DNA from: an uncultured Cycloclasticus sp.
GTDB lineage: Bacteria > Pseudomonadota > Gammaproteobacteria > Methylococcales > Cycloclasticaceae
Reading direction: 5' to 3'
NCBI GenBank assembly: GCA_913057515.1
Contig: CAJXOJ010000001.1
Span: 62,001-126,000, forward strand
DNA: 64,000 bases
This document shows, one piece after another, positions 27,289 through 37,070 of the stretch (the stretch's first letter is position 1; each line of letters opens with the position of its first letter). The notes beneath the pieces are model-generated. The model made no database searches and was not told the origin of the DNA. It saw only the letters and a program-made list of their open reading frames with translations. Position numbers and translations under genes: made by a program.

Positions 27289-27840
27289 TTAAAACCAAGG
27301 GACTGTGGCTGTTTTACTGAGGCCAAATTGATCAAACTCACCTTTTACTGATTGTGAGCTTAGCTCCCCAAACTGAAGGTAACGACGGTGCTTATGACCA
27401 TTTGACCCGCTTTCTAGCTCAAGATAGGGGTTATCCATCCCCTGTTGAAACATTTTTGCTTTATAGGCTTTGGTTTCTTCTTGAGTAATTGATCCTCGCT
27501 TAATCAGCCGCCGTAATTTAGCTTCGGTCATATTAGATTGTATACGTAAGATATTTCTATACATCACATCCGCAGGAATCGTTTGTATAGCGCTAATAAC
27601 GCAATAACCTTTTAAGCCGCCCAACCAATCTAATCTTTGTAGTTCGGTCAGCTTAGCCTCTGTTCCATGCAGCCTAATAACATCACCAAGCATAACTTTA
27701 TAACGCGGAAAACTTACCGCTATTTCTGTTGATTTCTGGTCATACAACGCTTTGTGAAACTTCGTGTAGACCTTGTTTAGTAGAAGGTTTTCACGCATTT
27801 CTGCATCGGGCTTGATCATAATATCCACATAATGACTCAT
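27289..27840 (-). CDS. cas6f: CRISPR endoribonuclease Cas6f (Csy4)
   Basis: 183 aa from the ATG at 27840, giving [12 protein letters not shown]. This start overlaps the cas5fv stop by 4 bases and makes His29 (KFHKAL) coincide with the catalytic His29 of Pseudomonas Csy4. A longer frame upstream to 27924 is not needed. Cas6f cleaves the pre-crRNA at the base of the repeat hairpin, leaving the CTTAGAAA handle, and stays bound to the 3' hairpin. An Arg-rich helix ([10 protein letters not shown]) fits hairpin recognition. It is last gene of the cas operon. Confidence 0.93.
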   Translation of the reverse strand: MSHYVDIMIKPDAEMRENLLLNKVYTKFHKALYDQKSTEIAVSFPRYKVMLGDVIRLHGTEAKLTELQRLDWLGGLKGYCVISAIQTIPADVMYRNILRIQSNMTEAKLRRLIKRGSITQEETKAYKAKMFQQGMDNPYLELESGSNGHKHRRYLQFGELSSQSVKGEFDQFGLSKTATVPWF

Positions 27841-28874
27841 CTTCGAAACTCCCTTGTATCGATCTCTTGAGAGATGTAAGCCAAACCTTTTTTTCCAAGG
27901 TAGAAGCTTGATACACCTGCACAATCAATCATCTCTTTTATTTCCTTCGCTTTATCTCGACTGACATCTACATTGATCTCCAGCTGGCCGCTGGCCTTTG
28001 TCATCAAGGAGGTAACCTCCCCCACTCCTTTTATCCGTTCTTTGCGAATATATGGATTACCCCAGATTTTTTTCTTATCACCTGTTGTAAAGCGATTCAT
28101 AAAATCCTTTGCTGTGAAGCCTCGCTTTGATATTCCACTAATCCCCCCAGCTTTTGTTTTGGCTGAGGCCATATCAAAGCCTCTTTCAGTCAATCGCTCC
28201 AGCTGTATGTAGAGTGCTGAGCAATACAGGCTAATCGGCATAATCATGCCTTTTTTATTAAGATATTCAATCTCAGAAAAAGACTGGCTCAATGCCTCCA
28301 GAGCTCTGCTGGCAAGACCTTCGTTCGGCACAACTTTTTCCTTGTTTAGAGCATCTAGCCTAGAAATAATGGGAATTGGCTCCATATCAATAGTGGCCTG
28401 AACTCTACTTTCAGCATTTATAATAAACTGGCAAAGCGACTCAAAATCAAGTGCTAGAATCCCCCAGAATTCTTCCGAATAGTCCGACTGAAACATAGTG
28501 TCAGAACTTTTGATTGAGCCTGTAAATGAGTTCTGATCTGTACTACCGGTTATGTTCCTAATAAAGGTCATCTCCCTTGTTTCAATTGAGCGATCTTTAA
28601 ATAGAACTTTTTCAGTTTCTGGGTAGTCAATATCACTAAAAAAGTAATCTTCACTAGCCCTAGCTTGATAAAGCTTTCGTTGATCACCGATAAACCTATT
28701 GAGAAGCCCCATGACCGTATCAAGCGTAATACCTCGTTTTTTGAAGTTCTCAGGCTTTTTTAAATTGGTCATTGAGCCAACAAACTTTCGCCCTTTGGGG
28801 GGCAGAGGTTCATTATTATCACCCTCTAAAAACGAGTTTCGCCAAGAGGATTCGTAGTCTATGATAATTTTCAT
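27837..28874 (-). CDS. cas5fv: Cas5fv, type I-F2 (I-Fv) Cascade subunit
   Basis: 345 aa in the position occupied by Cas5fv in the minimal Shewanella putrefaciens I-Fv operon, between cas7fv and cas6f. It is longer than ordinary Cas5. In I-Fv complexes Cas5fv caps the crRNA 5' handle and its extra helical domain takes over PAM and DNA recognition from the absent Cas8f. I recognise it mainly by position, length and weak similarity (for example [21 protein letters not shown]), not by a strong motif. ATGA overlap with cas6f; 9 bp from cas7fv. Confidence 0.82.
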   Translation of the reverse strand: MKIIIDYESSWRNSFLEGDNNEPLPPKGRKFVGSMTNLKKPENFKKRGITLDTVMGLLNRFIGDQRKLYQARASEDYFFSDIDYPETEKVLFKDRSIETREMTFIRNITGSTDQNSFTGSIKSSDTMFQSDYSEEFWGILALDFESLCQFIINAESRVQATIDMEPIPIISRLDALNKEKVVPNEGLASRALEALSQSFSEIEYLNKKGMIMPISLYCSALYIQLERLTERGFDMASAKTKAGGISGISKRGFTAKDFMNRFTTGDKKKIWGNPYIRKERIKGVGEVTSLMTKASGQLEINVDVSRDKAKEIKEMIDCAGVSSFYLGKKGLAYISQEIDTREFRR

Positions 28875-28883
28875 CTCAGACTC

Positions 28884-29861
28884 TTATTTAGAGTAGAAAT
28901 AAGAAGCATAACCACCATTTCGCTGCTCAGATATATCACCTTCACCGCGCTTAATACGCATCATTTTATGGCTGTTATTGTAATCAACCAGCACTTCGTC
29001 CACATACATATATGATTTAGCTTGGCGAATAGATAACTCACTAATCATTTGCAGGGCGTGCTCAACAAGCGCCTGGATTGCATCCTCATTGAGAAGGATT
29101 CCTTGTTCACCCTCCTCAAAGATTGTCCCACCACGAACATAATTTGGGTGGAATATCGCTTGTGGAGCTAAGTTTGGATTAAGTGTTTGTATAAAGTCTT
29201 GAACCGCTTGAGCCACTTCTTCACCTTGCCCATCTTTAATGACCATCGCACATCGGTCAAACTTTTTATCCAGCGAAATAAACTGTAACTGCTCAATGCT
29301 GATAGAGCCGTAAGAGGTGTATTTGGTATCACCAAAAGTTGTCTTTGAGAAAAATGAATTACTAGACTCTTCTCCTTTCTTGTTTTTTTCCTTTTCTTTG
29401 CTTCCCGAACGCCCCATTTGCTCAAAATTACCATTTCCCAACTCGTCAACAAAATCTTCCATTAACAATGGGCTGGTACGTTTACATTGGCTGGATGGTA
29501 CGACGAAACCACGAATAAGCCCTGTTACGGATGCCAGTACACCTTGCAAGCTTTTTTCTGCTGCATAATGAATATCAAATGCCTGATCTCTAAACAAATG
29601 ATGGCGTATACAGTTTTGGCTAATATAGAGAGGCGTTTTCTTGAAATCTATATCCGTTGCTTCTTTCTTATATTGGTAGCCAGTATCCTCTTTTACCTTT
29701 CCCGTTAAATTTGTGTATCCACGCAGTTTGGGCAGAGTATGGTTATCAACTGTCTTACCCCCATCACCCGTTAATGTTGTTGGACCATTCCAATTCACAA
29801 CGCCATGACCTAGTGCCGTTACTTTAAAATCAACACTTCTAATGCCTTCTACTTTTTCCAT
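28884..29861 (-). CDS. cas7fv: Cas7fv, type I-F2 (I-Fv) Cascade backbone subunit
   Basis: 325 aa; closely follows the Cas7fv pattern known from Shewanella: [19 protein letters not shown] near the N-terminus, [19 protein letters not shown] around 78-96, [11 protein letters not shown] around 123-133 and [13 protein letters not shown] near the C-terminus. Multiple copies coat the crRNA spacer to form the Cascade backbone. Residues 154-166 are a lysine/glutamate-rich run ([11 protein letters not shown]) just before SFFSKTTFG that looks like an insertion. It starts 2 bases after the cas2-3 stop. Confidence 0.93.
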   Translation of the reverse strand: MEKVEGIRSVDFKVTALGHGVVNWNGPTTLTGDGGKTVDNHTLPKLRGYTNLTGKVKEDTGYQYKKEATDIDFKKTPLYISQNCIRHHLFRDQAFDIHYAAEKSLQGVLASVTGLIRGFVVPSSQCKRTSPLLMEDFVDELGNGNFEQMGRSGSKEKEKNKKGEESSNSFFSKTTFGDTKYTSYGSISIEQLQFISLDKKFDRCAMVIKDGQGEEVAQAVQDFIQTLNPNLAPQAIFHPNYVRGGTIFEEGEQGILLNEDAIQALVEHALQMISELSIRQAKSYMYVDEVLVDYNNSHKMMRIKRGEGDISEQRNGGYASYFYSK

Positions 29862-29863
29862 AA

Positions 29864-32770
29864 TTACTCTCCTTGAGTTTCTAGTTGATGAGCTGAAATA
29901 GCTCCAATTGGTTGGTTCTTTCCCATCGCATAATAAATTGCGAATGAATTAGGGGCCGCTTCCACTCGCTTTAAGTCTTCAGGTGTGTAGCTTAAATAAA
30001 TAGGGGTTTCTGGGCTTCTAGCCTCACCTAACAACACACTGTCTTTATAAGCCTTTTTCGCACTCTCTTTTATGTTGTGGTGTTTTTTTGCCATAAAGGC
30101 AAGCAAGTCTCTTTCACTTGCACCATAACCACAAATAAGCTCCACAGACATCGTTAAATGGCCATCAGTATCACTTTCGCTATAAGCATACTCATTTGGA
30201 AACTCCTCTTTCCCGTTGCCAATATTTAATACGGCCATCTGTGCAAATCGGTTATCGCCCCTCAATGAATTCTTTTTGATCTTTGGTTGGTCTTCTTTTG
30301 GCTTTCTTTTGCTTGGAAAAGAGACCGGATCCATCACTTTTGCATTGATGACATCTACGCTCTTTTTTAACGCGGCAAGCATATCTTGCTCTACAGCCAC
30401 TCTGCTTTTTTGATCATTGTAAAAATCTTTATATATTTGGTACAGATCAGAAATTGTGAGGGTTTGTTTATCCGAAATTTTCTCCTGTAAAAACTCACCC
30501 CATGCCTTAGCGGCTTGCAGACAATGAGATTGATTTAGAAAACGGGCACATGCCCCACTTTGCTTACCACTTGCTAACGTCTCAGGTATTGCTATAACAA
30601 AAGTATTTATGCCCTCATTTTCACCAAATCGATCCAAGCGCCCCAAGCGCTGTAGTTGATTTTCTGCATGGGTAAACTCTGAAACCATTTTGGCAGAGGT
30701 AATATTAAGCGATGCTTGGACAATCGGCCCTGATCTTAAAACCGCATACTCCCTTGAACCGCCTTTTTTGAACGTGTTAAAAACTTTTTCAAACAACGCC
30801 TGTTTATCTGATTTTTTGTACTTTGAGTGAAACAAAAGTGCTTTTTCGGTATCTTGATTTTTAATAAAACTTTTTTGCGCTGTAATGGCTGTATTGCTGA
30901 TAACAATCGTATTATCTGGCTGAGACTGATACAGCGGATTGCTTCCCTTATCACTCTCATCAAAAGGGGGGAATTCGATTTTATATTGACCTCTATTAAA
31001 GCTATCAACCCCTATAATGTCGGCCTCATTTAAAGCCAATAACTCATCAATAAAATAGTAATTGGGTGTTGCCGACACCAATAGTGCATTTGCCTTATCA
31101 CCCTGCATTTTTTTACACTCTACTAATTCGGCAAACAGTAGATTAAATGCAGGCATATTGATGTACTCATGATACTCATCAAATACGATGTGGGCATTCA
31201 TGTACTGAACAAGCCCCGTTACTTTTTTATGCGTTGTAATTGTGTTTATGACTTGATCAATCGTTGTTAAAACGATGTCTCCAGAAAACTCCCCCCCCTC
31301 TGGCGTATCAATCGCGTTTCCATTTTCGTGGATTTCTTTAAATTCACCCGTACAAATTTCAATCCTCGTCTTGGGTAAGTATTCACTGCTTGTTAAATCA
31401 TTCATTAACCCCTGACAGACCTGCACCCTCGGGCAGACCCAAATTATCTTTCTTGCATTGGTGTTTGCGGCCCACTCTAAGGCGACTTTTGTTTTCCCAC
31501 AGCCTGCGGGGCCATTTAGGACACCAATCACAACCTCTTCATCTGACAGTTCTTGAGCTGCTATTTTCTGCTCTTTGTTTCTTGTGCTATCAGGGTATTC
31601 TTTCTCAAATCCCTGCAAGCAGCTCTTAATCTCTGTTTTTAGCCCTCTATCAACTAACAAAGCTTCTTCTAATAAATCATCCAAGGTTGATTCTTCTATA
31701 TGTTGATTTAGTCTTTCTGCACTTAATGCTGAAACCAGCCTGTCAGCCGTTGTAACGACTGTTCTAGCAATGCTGTTTCTAGCATTTTCTGAAATGTTTT
31801 TTTGGTAATCATTCACTCTCGTTTTTTCTGAATACCTTTTATATTTTGGCAGCCTTTCCTCTTCAATTTCATCTAGCCTTGTATCACTTGGCTCCCGCGC
31901 AGGAAGAGTCAGAGATAGGTCTCCATCATAAAAATAATTTTCTGAGATAATATTTATTCTTTCTATTACCCAGTGGGCCGCATGAAATACTTCAGTAAGC
32001 TTTGTCTCTCTCAACTTGCTGTACAGCATATCAAGGCTAAAACTTTTCGGTTTTCCGCTTTTTTCAGCACCCCGAAACCACCGGTCATGATGCCAATAAA
32101 TAGCATGTTCAGCCTGCCTCTTTACATTGGAGTTTAAAAAAGCCTGTTTACTTAATAAATAAAACAGTAACGCTGAAATCTCATTGTGCCGAGGATAGTT
32201 TTTAGATTTACTGTCGTCATGTTGCCCATCTTCTGGAATGGCCAGATCTAAAGCCCCTTTCTTTTTTAGTACTCTCCCTATCCATGCCTGAAAGCTATGG
32301 TCAATTTTCCCCATATCATGCCAACAACCTGCTACAAAAACAGCTTGTGCCAACTTCTCATCATCAACCAACTTCTTACACAGTTGCTGAGCCACATACC
32401 CCACAGCAAACAAGTGCTGCTCTAACGGCTGCTGCTTAGTATTCGCATACAGTTCTTCCATTACCATTTCTCCAAGAAATAATTCTTTATTTGTATAATT
32501 TACCGGCACAATCCCCTCCGCATTAAACTTATCTCTATTCCCGACGCACCAGATAAACTCACTTCTTGACCGACTCCGAATCCAAAAACAACTCACCGCC
32601 GTATTCTTGCTGGCGGTTTTCCTTAATAGTTTTTTTACAGCCTGCAAACCTTCTTCGGTGATGACGGTTTGCCAAGTGTTATCTCCAATGCGGTTGGCAA
32701 AGGCATCTAATACTCTTCGTGTTCTATTCAGGGCTTTTTTCTGGCATTGTGAAACAAAGGTGACCATCAT
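29864..32770 (-). CDS. cas3f: Cas2-Cas3 fusion nuclease-helicase (type I-F)
   Basis: 968 aa. It has an N-terminal Cas2 domain (~1-95), then an HD nuclease with [12 protein letters not shown] (HD at 151-152) and YWHHDRW, and a superfamily 2 helicase with Walker [10 protein letters not shown], box [10 protein letters not shown] (DEYH), motif III LLVSATP and [12 protein letters not shown]. The Cas2-3 fusion is diagnostic of type I-F and couples spacer acquisition with target degradation. The C-terminal domain extends past residue 800. It overlaps the cas1 stop by 4 bases. All motifs are intact, so interference and adaptation look functional. Confidence 0.95.
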   Translation of the reverse strand: MMVTFVSQCQKKALNRTRRVLDAFANRIGDNTWQTVITEEGLQAVKKLLRKTASKNTAVSCFWIRSRSRSEFIWCVGNRDKFNAEGIVPVNYTNKELFLGEMVMEELYANTKQQPLEQHLFAVGYVAQQLCKKLVDDEKLAQAVFVAGCWHDMGKIDHSFQAWIGRVLKKKGALDLAIPEDGQHDDSKSKNYPRHNEISALLFYLLSKQAFLNSNVKRQAEHAIYWHHDRWFRGAEKSGKPKSFSLDMLYSKLRETKLTEVFHAAHWVIERINIISENYFYDGDLSLTLPAREPSDTRLDEIEEERLPKYKRYSEKTRVNDYQKNISENARNSIARTVVTTADRLVSALSAERLNQHIEESTLDDLLEEALLVDRGLKTEIKSCLQGFEKEYPDSTRNKEQKIAAQELSDEEVVIGVLNGPAGCGKTKVALEWAANTNARKIIWVCPRVQVCQGLMNDLTSSEYLPKTRIEICTGEFKEIHENGNAIDTPEGGEFSGDIVLTTIDQVINTITTHKKVTGLVQYMNAHIVFDEYHEYINMPAFNLLFAELVECKKMQGDKANALLVSATPNYYFIDELLALNEADIIGVDSFNRGQYKIEFPPFDESDKGSNPLYQSQPDNTIVISNTAITAQKSFIKNQDTEKALLFHSKYKKSDKQALFEKVFNTFKKGGSREYAVLRSGPIVQASLNITSAKMVSEFTHAENQLQRLGRLDRFGENEGINTFVIAIPETLASGKQSGACARFLNQSHCLQAAKAWGEFLQEKISDKQTLTISDLYQIYKDFYNDQKSRVAVEQDMLAALKKSVDVINAKVMDPVSFPSKRKPKEDQPKIKKNSLRGDNRFAQMAVLNIGNGKEEFPNEYAYSESDTDGHLTMSVELICGYGASERDLLAFMAKKHHNIKESAKKAYKDSVLLGEARSPETPIYLSYTPEDLKRVEAAPNSFAIYYAMGKNQPIGAISAHQLETQGE

Positions 32771-33741
32771 TGATTGTCACCATCAGCTGATTCTTTGTTT
32801 TGGTGGTGCTCTAACGCTACGGTTTTGACTTGTTCGAACATGAAGTCTAGTGCTTTATGTTGGGTAAATGCTTGTAAACACTGCTGGCGAAATTCTTGCT
32901 CTGTCGCTCCCTCTTTGGCACAAATAAAAGCCCACGGAAGCACTAAGGTATCTTTAATTAAATCAGCCACATCAAAAACCAGTGCGCCACGACGAGTTTT
33001 ACCGTGCATGACTGCAAATCCATGCGGAATACCTAACACCCAAAGTGTAGTAGCGGCCAAGCCGTAAGCTAAATAATTACCGTGATTTAGGAAGGCGTTG
33101 GCATCGTCTATACTGTTATGTTGGCGCACGAAGTCTTTTTGTTTGGTTCTAGTGGCTGCAATTTTATATAACGATTTGGTCAGCTGTGCTTCGACTAAAA
33201 GCAGTTTAGACACGTCTTGGCAATGCTCTATTTTTGCAGAGAAGTTTGTTAGGGCTTTGTTAACATCGGTGTCGTCTAAATTAAAGCCTTCATCTTTTAA
33301 GTCTCTATCTTTTGCCCAAACTTTTTGCATGTAACCGACGCGTTGCTGCTGGAACTGTTTAGCGACTGTTAGGCGTTTTTCCTGCTCAAACCAAAATTGC
33401 ATCCAACCTTGTATATATTCGGTTGGGCGGTATTCGCTTTGTGGGGTCATCCATTCAATTTCAGTGCCCATTAGCAAGGGCGTGCCGCCACTGCCACTAA
33501 AGCCAATTAACACACCCGCCGAGGCCAGCATTCTAACAGCAGCCTGAGTAATTGACGTGCCTGTACCCAAAAGAATACAGGTGGTATTGGCAATGGGAAT
33601 ATTCCAGTACTGCTTTTCGTTTTTTTCCTCTGTTAAGTACAAAACCCTGCCGTCCTTTTGCATGACACGGCACATGTCTAAATAATAAATATTCGCCCGT
33701 TTGGAGTGCAGTATTGCTTTTAAATCGGTGAGCTGTTCCAT
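32767..33741 (-). CDS. cas1: CRISPR integrase Cas1 (type I-F)
   Basis: 324 aa from ATG 33741 (MEQLTDLKAIL); a TTG at 33762 could extend it by 7 residues. It contains the Cas1 metal-site residues: Glu in LLLVEAQLTKSLY, His in GFAVMHGKTR, and Asp/acidic residues in LVFDVADLIKD. It forms the integrase with the Cas2 part of Cas2-3. The ATG lies 1 base after the stop of a 58-codon ORF with its own strong ribosome site, so cas1 translation may be coupled to it. Confidence 0.95.
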   Translation of the reverse strand: MEQLTDLKAILHSKRANIYYLDMCRVMQKDGRVLYLTEEKNEKQYWNIPIANTTCILLGTGTSITQAAVRMLASAGVLIGFSGSGGTPLLMGTEIEWMTPQSEYRPTEYIQGWMQFWFEQEKRLTVAKQFQQQRVGYMQKVWAKDRDLKDEGFNLDDTDVNKALTNFSAKIEHCQDVSKLLLVEAQLTKSLYKIAATRTKQKDFVRQHNSIDDANAFLNHGNYLAYGLAATTLWVLGIPHGFAVMHGKTRRGALVFDVADLIKDTLVLPWAFICAKEGATEQEFRQQCLQAFTQHKALDFMFEQVKTVALEHHQNKESADGDNQ

Positions 33742-33742
33742 A

Positions 33743-33919
33743 TCAATTAAACTCGCACTCAAATTTGAACTTTAATCCGTCCCCAAGGGTTCGGAGATTC
33801 TTTAATGCCTGTAACACTCGCGGTGGTATGCGAGTTACTGAGGTTTTGCTGAATGTTACTGCTCCTAGCGACAGCCCCAACCATGCTAAAATTGCTCTAC
33901 GTTTTGCGATACTGACCAT
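33743..33919 (-). CDS. Putative 58-aa small protein at the head of the cas operon
   Basis: ATG at 33919 is preceded by AGGAGGT (33924-33930) at ideal spacing, stronger than the ribosome site visible for cas1. The product begins MVSIAKRRAILAWLGLSLGA, with two basic residues ahead of a short hydrophobic stretch, and ends LKFKFECEFN. Its TGA (33743-33745) is 1 base from the cas1 ATG. I do not recognise the protein. It could be a genuine small Cas-associated protein, a translational leader for cas1, or the relic of an older gene. Support is the ribosome site and the exact junction, not homology. Confidence 0.5.
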   Translation of the reverse strand: MVSIAKRRAILAWLGLSLGAVTFSKTSVTRIPPRVLQALKNLRTLGDGLKFKFECEFN

Positions 33920-34036
33920 GACTACCTCCTGTCGTTCGGTTATTAATCCAACATAAATTTTGAAACCTTTAAGACTCTACCACCTGATAGTGACAAAACA
34001 TGTCCGGTTGGTTTAATTACTTTTTTAATTTATTCG

Positions 34037-34999
34037 TTACGTTGAATAGGCCTTTATTGCTGTTTCTAATTTAGCCAGCACCGACTGATGTAATGTTGAT
34101 GGAGCCTCCACAAGAACATGAGGTGTATAGCGTAAAATGTCTTGTGTTAATTCTCGTTCATCGGCATAGGGGATAGTGAGCACATACTCCTCCCCTTGCC
34201 AGTAACCCGTTTGTTTTGGGTGCCACTGTTGTTGCGAAATTTCTTTCGCAATGGCAGGTAAAAACCGTAACGTTGCCATGTACTTTGCCTTACCTGAAAA
34301 GATACCGTAACTGTTCGAAAAGTGAGCTTGCCGCTTAACGTTGGATATTTTTTTTAATATTGCTTTATGTAACTTAACGGTGCTAATTCTTGCCACACTA
34401 AAGGTTCGCAAGTTCTTACGTAGGTGGCACCAAGCATCTAAGTACCAGTTTTCACGGTAATAAATAAGCCCTTGCGGGCTAATCCGCCTTTGTGTGTTTA
34501 TTTGGCTGTAACTGAGGTATTCAATATCCAGTTGCTGTTCATTCATTAGTGCTTCACTAATCAGTTGAAAAGCATGCGTAGGAAGTTGTCGGTGACCAAT
34601 CGGCAGTATTTTTATCACATCACGGAACACACTCGGTTGAATACCTCGCGCTGCTAATAATTTCTTAATTTCGCGCTCAACCGGCTTTAGCTCACCCGTT
34701 AAGTTATTTGGTGCTAAGTTCTCTAATAAATGTAGTAGAAGGCTTAACGATTGCAACTCTCCTGCTGTTAGCCAAAGACCCGGTAATTCAAACCGATCAG
34801 CTTTATCATCAACATAATGCCAGCCTTTTCCACGACGACTATATTCAACTGGTGCGCCATACCGTTGCATGGTCTCTATATTACGACGAATAGTACGCTC
34901 TGAGCATTCCAGTATTTCGGCTAGCTTAGCCAATGATACTGGACGCCTATGACTTCGTAATTCGCGATGAATCTGTTGAATACGATCAAATTTATCCAT
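34037..34999 (-). CDS. WYL-domain transcriptional regulator adjacent to the cas operon
   Basis: 320 aa. It has an N-terminal winged helix-turn-helix (~1-60: LAKLAEILECSERTIRRNIETM), and the WYL ligand-sensing domain (~135-215) with SPQGLIYYRENWYLDAWCH and RTFSVARI. A WCX-type C-terminal domain follows. WYL regulators of this kind are frequently linked to CRISPR-Cas and other defence loci and can bind nucleic-acid ligands. It lies upstream of the cas operon in the same direction, about 117 bp before the small ORF. A role in controlling cas expression is inference from position. Confidence 0.88.
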   Translation of the reverse strand: MDKFDRIQQIHRELRSHRRPVSLAKLAEILECSERTIRRNIETMQRYGAPVEYSRRGKGWHYVDDKADRFELPGLWLTAGELQSLSLLLHLLENLAPNNLTGELKPVEREIKKLLAARGIQPSVFRDVIKILPIGHRQLPTHAFQLISEALMNEQQLDIEYLSYSQINTQRRISPQGLIYYRENWYLDAWCHLRKNLRTFSVARISTVKLHKAILKKISNVKRQAHFSNSYGIFSGKAKYMATLRFLPAIAKEISQQQWHPKQTGYWQGEEYVLTIPYADERELTQDILRYTPHVLVEAPSTLHQSVLAKLETAIKAYST

Positions 35000-35113
35000 A
35001 AATTTAAAACCACCCTCCGTTGGTGTTGAACTGGCAGTTTAGCCCAGCTATTTTAAACTAGCCATATAAAAAAACTTTACTCATTAAAAACATTTTTAAG
35101 CCAGCGACAACCC

Positions 35114-35132
35114 ACGTCTAACTTTTAGACGT
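35114..35132. promoter_or_regulatory. Perfect 8-bp inverted repeat upstream of the WYL gene
   Basis: ACGTCTAA-CTT-TTAGACGT, a 19-bp palindrome with perfect arms, lies about 115 bp before the WYL regulator start and 47 bp past the hipA stop. The short spacing suits a dimeric regulator operator. Absence of a T-run on the minus strand argues against a hipA terminator. I saw no second copy in front of the cas operon. Confidence 0.45.
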
Positions 35133-35178
35133 AATATTGATAGGACGTCGAGTGTATTTTTCCCACGCCTTAATTCCA

Positions 35179-36432
35179 CTATTTACTTATATTAAAAATA
35201 GTGCCAATCTTGCTTTTACGCTGCTCAATTAACGCGACTATTTTTTTAACTTGATCATTCTCGCCATGTTGTTGCTGGCACTCAGCTGCCAGTTCAACTG
35301 ATATTGTCGATAGTGTATTTGCCATATCTAGACACCTTTTCCTAACGAGCTTAAATTTGATACCGGTGTCTTTTGAGAACTGTTCCCAACGCCTCTCAAT
35401 AATCCAATCGGGCCTGTCTTCCCCGCCTATTTTCATGGCCATTTTTTGAGCCAAATTAGGGTAGATGGCTGTGCTCATCAGGTCATAAAAGGGGGCTAGT
35501 AGAGGCCCTGCCGAGGTTAGCATGAGTGAAATATTTTTGCCGTGAGCATCGGCATTGCCAATTAATACATTGAAGATAACCCAATTGAGTAGTTCGTTTA
35601 AGTCTTTGGCTGGCTGAATACTATGGTTGCGTACTAAGTCAAAACATGACTTTAGGCTTGGGCCACCTTCTTTTTCATACTTGTTAGTAGGGGGAATGGC
35701 CATTGCCTGACAGAAATCTTCTTGAGGCAATCGTATTAACTCATCTTGTTCATTACGAATACGGTCATAACGTGTAATGAGGTATAACGGTACTGCTTTA
35801 TGGAGGATTTGTGTTTCGGGGACATTTAAGCCTATCCTTTTAGCCAACTGCATACAGAAATATTCATTTTCAACGGTATTAGGGTAATGCTTTATGGGCG
35901 GTTTTAAAATATGGCTACTCGCCGCTATTCCCGTTGGTATGCTGATCTCATGACCATTATAAAAAACGGGCAGTTTGTTTTGTGCGCCAGCTAGCGATAA
36001 TCTAATATCCTGTTCACCGGCCATCATCGGCTGTATTCGCAACTTTACGATTAATTGATTTAACGCATCATCATTAAGTTTTTTATAATCACCTTGTGTT
36101 GGGAGACCTATTCCTTCCGGGATCAAGCTCACAGCACCGGCACACTCTCCCGCAATGGCTTCTAATAGGGAAAAATCATTGTTTTCAGATAAGCCCAAAC
36201 TTTTTGCGACTAAATGCCTTATTTCTGCTTCAGGTAGTAAATTAGAGAAAAACGGTTGGGCACGTGCATGATGATAAGGTTCAGTTCGTACAGGTAAGCT
36301 TAGCGAAAGTGGCTGTGACTCATGATTTTCAACCCACTCAGGGTAGTATTCAAATACAAAGCGTCGTTCATCATCTAAGTAAAGTTTCCCTACGCGTTCT
36401 GCTGATAGGTACACGTCAAGCACTTGGCTCAT
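35179..36432 (-). CDS. hipA: HipA-type serine/threonine kinase toxin
   Basis: 417-aa HipA family protein. It has an N-terminal couple domain (YLSAERVGKLYLDDERRFVFEYYPEW), the HipA motif SLAGAQNKLPVF, catalytic-loop GNADAHGKNISLM and the metal-binding DLMSTA. E. coli HipA phosphorylates glutamyl-tRNA synthetase and triggers persistence; the target here is unknown. All kinase motifs are intact. Its start overlaps the hipB stop by 4 bases, the usual antitoxin-first order. Confidence 0.9.
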   Translation of the reverse strand: MSQVLDVYLSAERVGKLYLDDERRFVFEYYPEWVENHESQPLSLSLPVRTEPYHHARAQPFFSNLLPEAEIRHLVAKSLGLSENNDFSLLEAIAGECAGAVSLIPEGIGLPTQGDYKKLNDDALNQLIVKLRIQPMMAGEQDIRLSLAGAQNKLPVFYNGHEISIPTGIAASSHILKPPIKHYPNTVENEYFCMQLAKRIGLNVPETQILHKAVPLYLITRYDRIRNEQDELIRLPQEDFCQAMAIPPTNKYEKEGGPSLKSCFDLVRNHSIQPAKDLNELLNWVIFNVLIGNADAHGKNISLMLTSAGPLLAPFYDLMSTAIYPNLAQKMAMKIGGEDRPDWIIERRWEQFSKDTGIKFKLVRKRCLDMANTLSTISVELAAECQQQHGENDQVKKIVALIEQRKSKIGTIFNISK

Positions 36433-36704
36433 GATGGCTCACCTGACGCATCTAGGGTGAAGCTTGAGTGTGTCCAGCCTCTGGGCTGAATTGCCAACTC
36501 TAAGCCTAAGCTATTCAGCACTTGTAAGACCTTACCCATTTCAATTGTTTGTTTCCCATTTTCCAAATCAGATATAAATCGCACTCCCACACCACATAAC
36601 GACGCTAATTCAACTTGTGTTGCGCCCTGTCGCTTCCGTTGCTGTCGCACGATATCACCCAATGCTTGCGCGCTTAATATTTTCCCGCTCGGTAATGTTG
36701 TCAT
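36429..36704 (-). CDS. hipB: HipB-type antitoxin, XRE-family DNA-binding protein
   Basis: 91 aa with a central helix-turn-helix (IVRQQRKRQGATQVELASLCGVGVRFISDLENGK). It neutralises HipA and represses its own operon. Two TCCCGTT-MGGGA half-palindromes at 36733-36744 and 36783-36794 lie just upstream and are likely its operators. Confidence 0.88.
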   Translation of the reverse strand: MTTLPSGKILSAQALGDIVRQQRKRQGATQVELASLCGVGVRFISDLENGKQTIEMGKVLQVLNSLGLELAIQPRGWTHSSFTLDASGEPS

Positions 36705-36732
36705 TTTTTATAAACCTCTTTTCAATAAATAA

Positions 36733-36794
36733 TCCCGTTCGGGAAATATACATAACAAGCGGGCCGGATACAACACTAATACTCCCGTTAGGGA
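36733..36794. promoter_or_regulatory. Paired operator-like palindromes upstream of hipBA
   Basis: TCCCGTTCGGGA (36733-36744) and TCCCGTTAGGGA (36783-36794) start exactly 50 bp apart, about five helical turns, beginning 29 bp before the hipB start codon. HipB-type antitoxins commonly bind several such sites cooperatively. The assignment is by position and symmetry only. Confidence 0.65.
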
Positions 36795-37030
36795 ATATTA
36801 AATCTAATACTTTTATTGTTTTAAACGTGATGCTGAGCTATTCATTTTCTTAAATGATTATATATTCAACTCTTTTTGCCCCGGCAACCATTTATCAACT
36901 TGTATGGTTGCGCTATTGGCGGCCAGCGGCATTTTTTGGTTTCGTGAAAGAACCTCACACTACATCTAAAATTTAGGAGGTTCAGTAAAAGAGTGCTGGG
37001 GTTAAGCAGCATAGCCCAAACTACGGGCAC

Positions 37031-37062
37031 AAAAAAGCCGACGATTATGTCGGCTTTTTTTG
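37031..37062 (-). terminator. Rho-independent terminator after tRNA-Lys
   Basis: Stem AGCCGAC (37037-37043) and GTCGGCT (37050-37056) around a 6-nt loop, flanked by A-run and T-run, so it can act in both directions. It lies 9 bp past the tRNA 3' end and would end the queE-queC-tRNA side transcript. Between it and hipB (36795-37030) I see no convincing gene. Confidence 0.85.
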
Positions 37063-37070
37063 ATTGGAAT

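Noticed and set aside
27837-29861. Absence of Cas8f read as a degraded I-F1 operon
   Set aside because: The two genes between cas2-3 and cas6f are full-length and match the minimal I-F2 design, with tight overlaps and no debris.
33765-33956. 63-codon plus-strand frame upstream of cas1
   Set aside because: No ribosome site; the opposite strand has a better frame with a strong Shine-Dalgarno reaching cas1.
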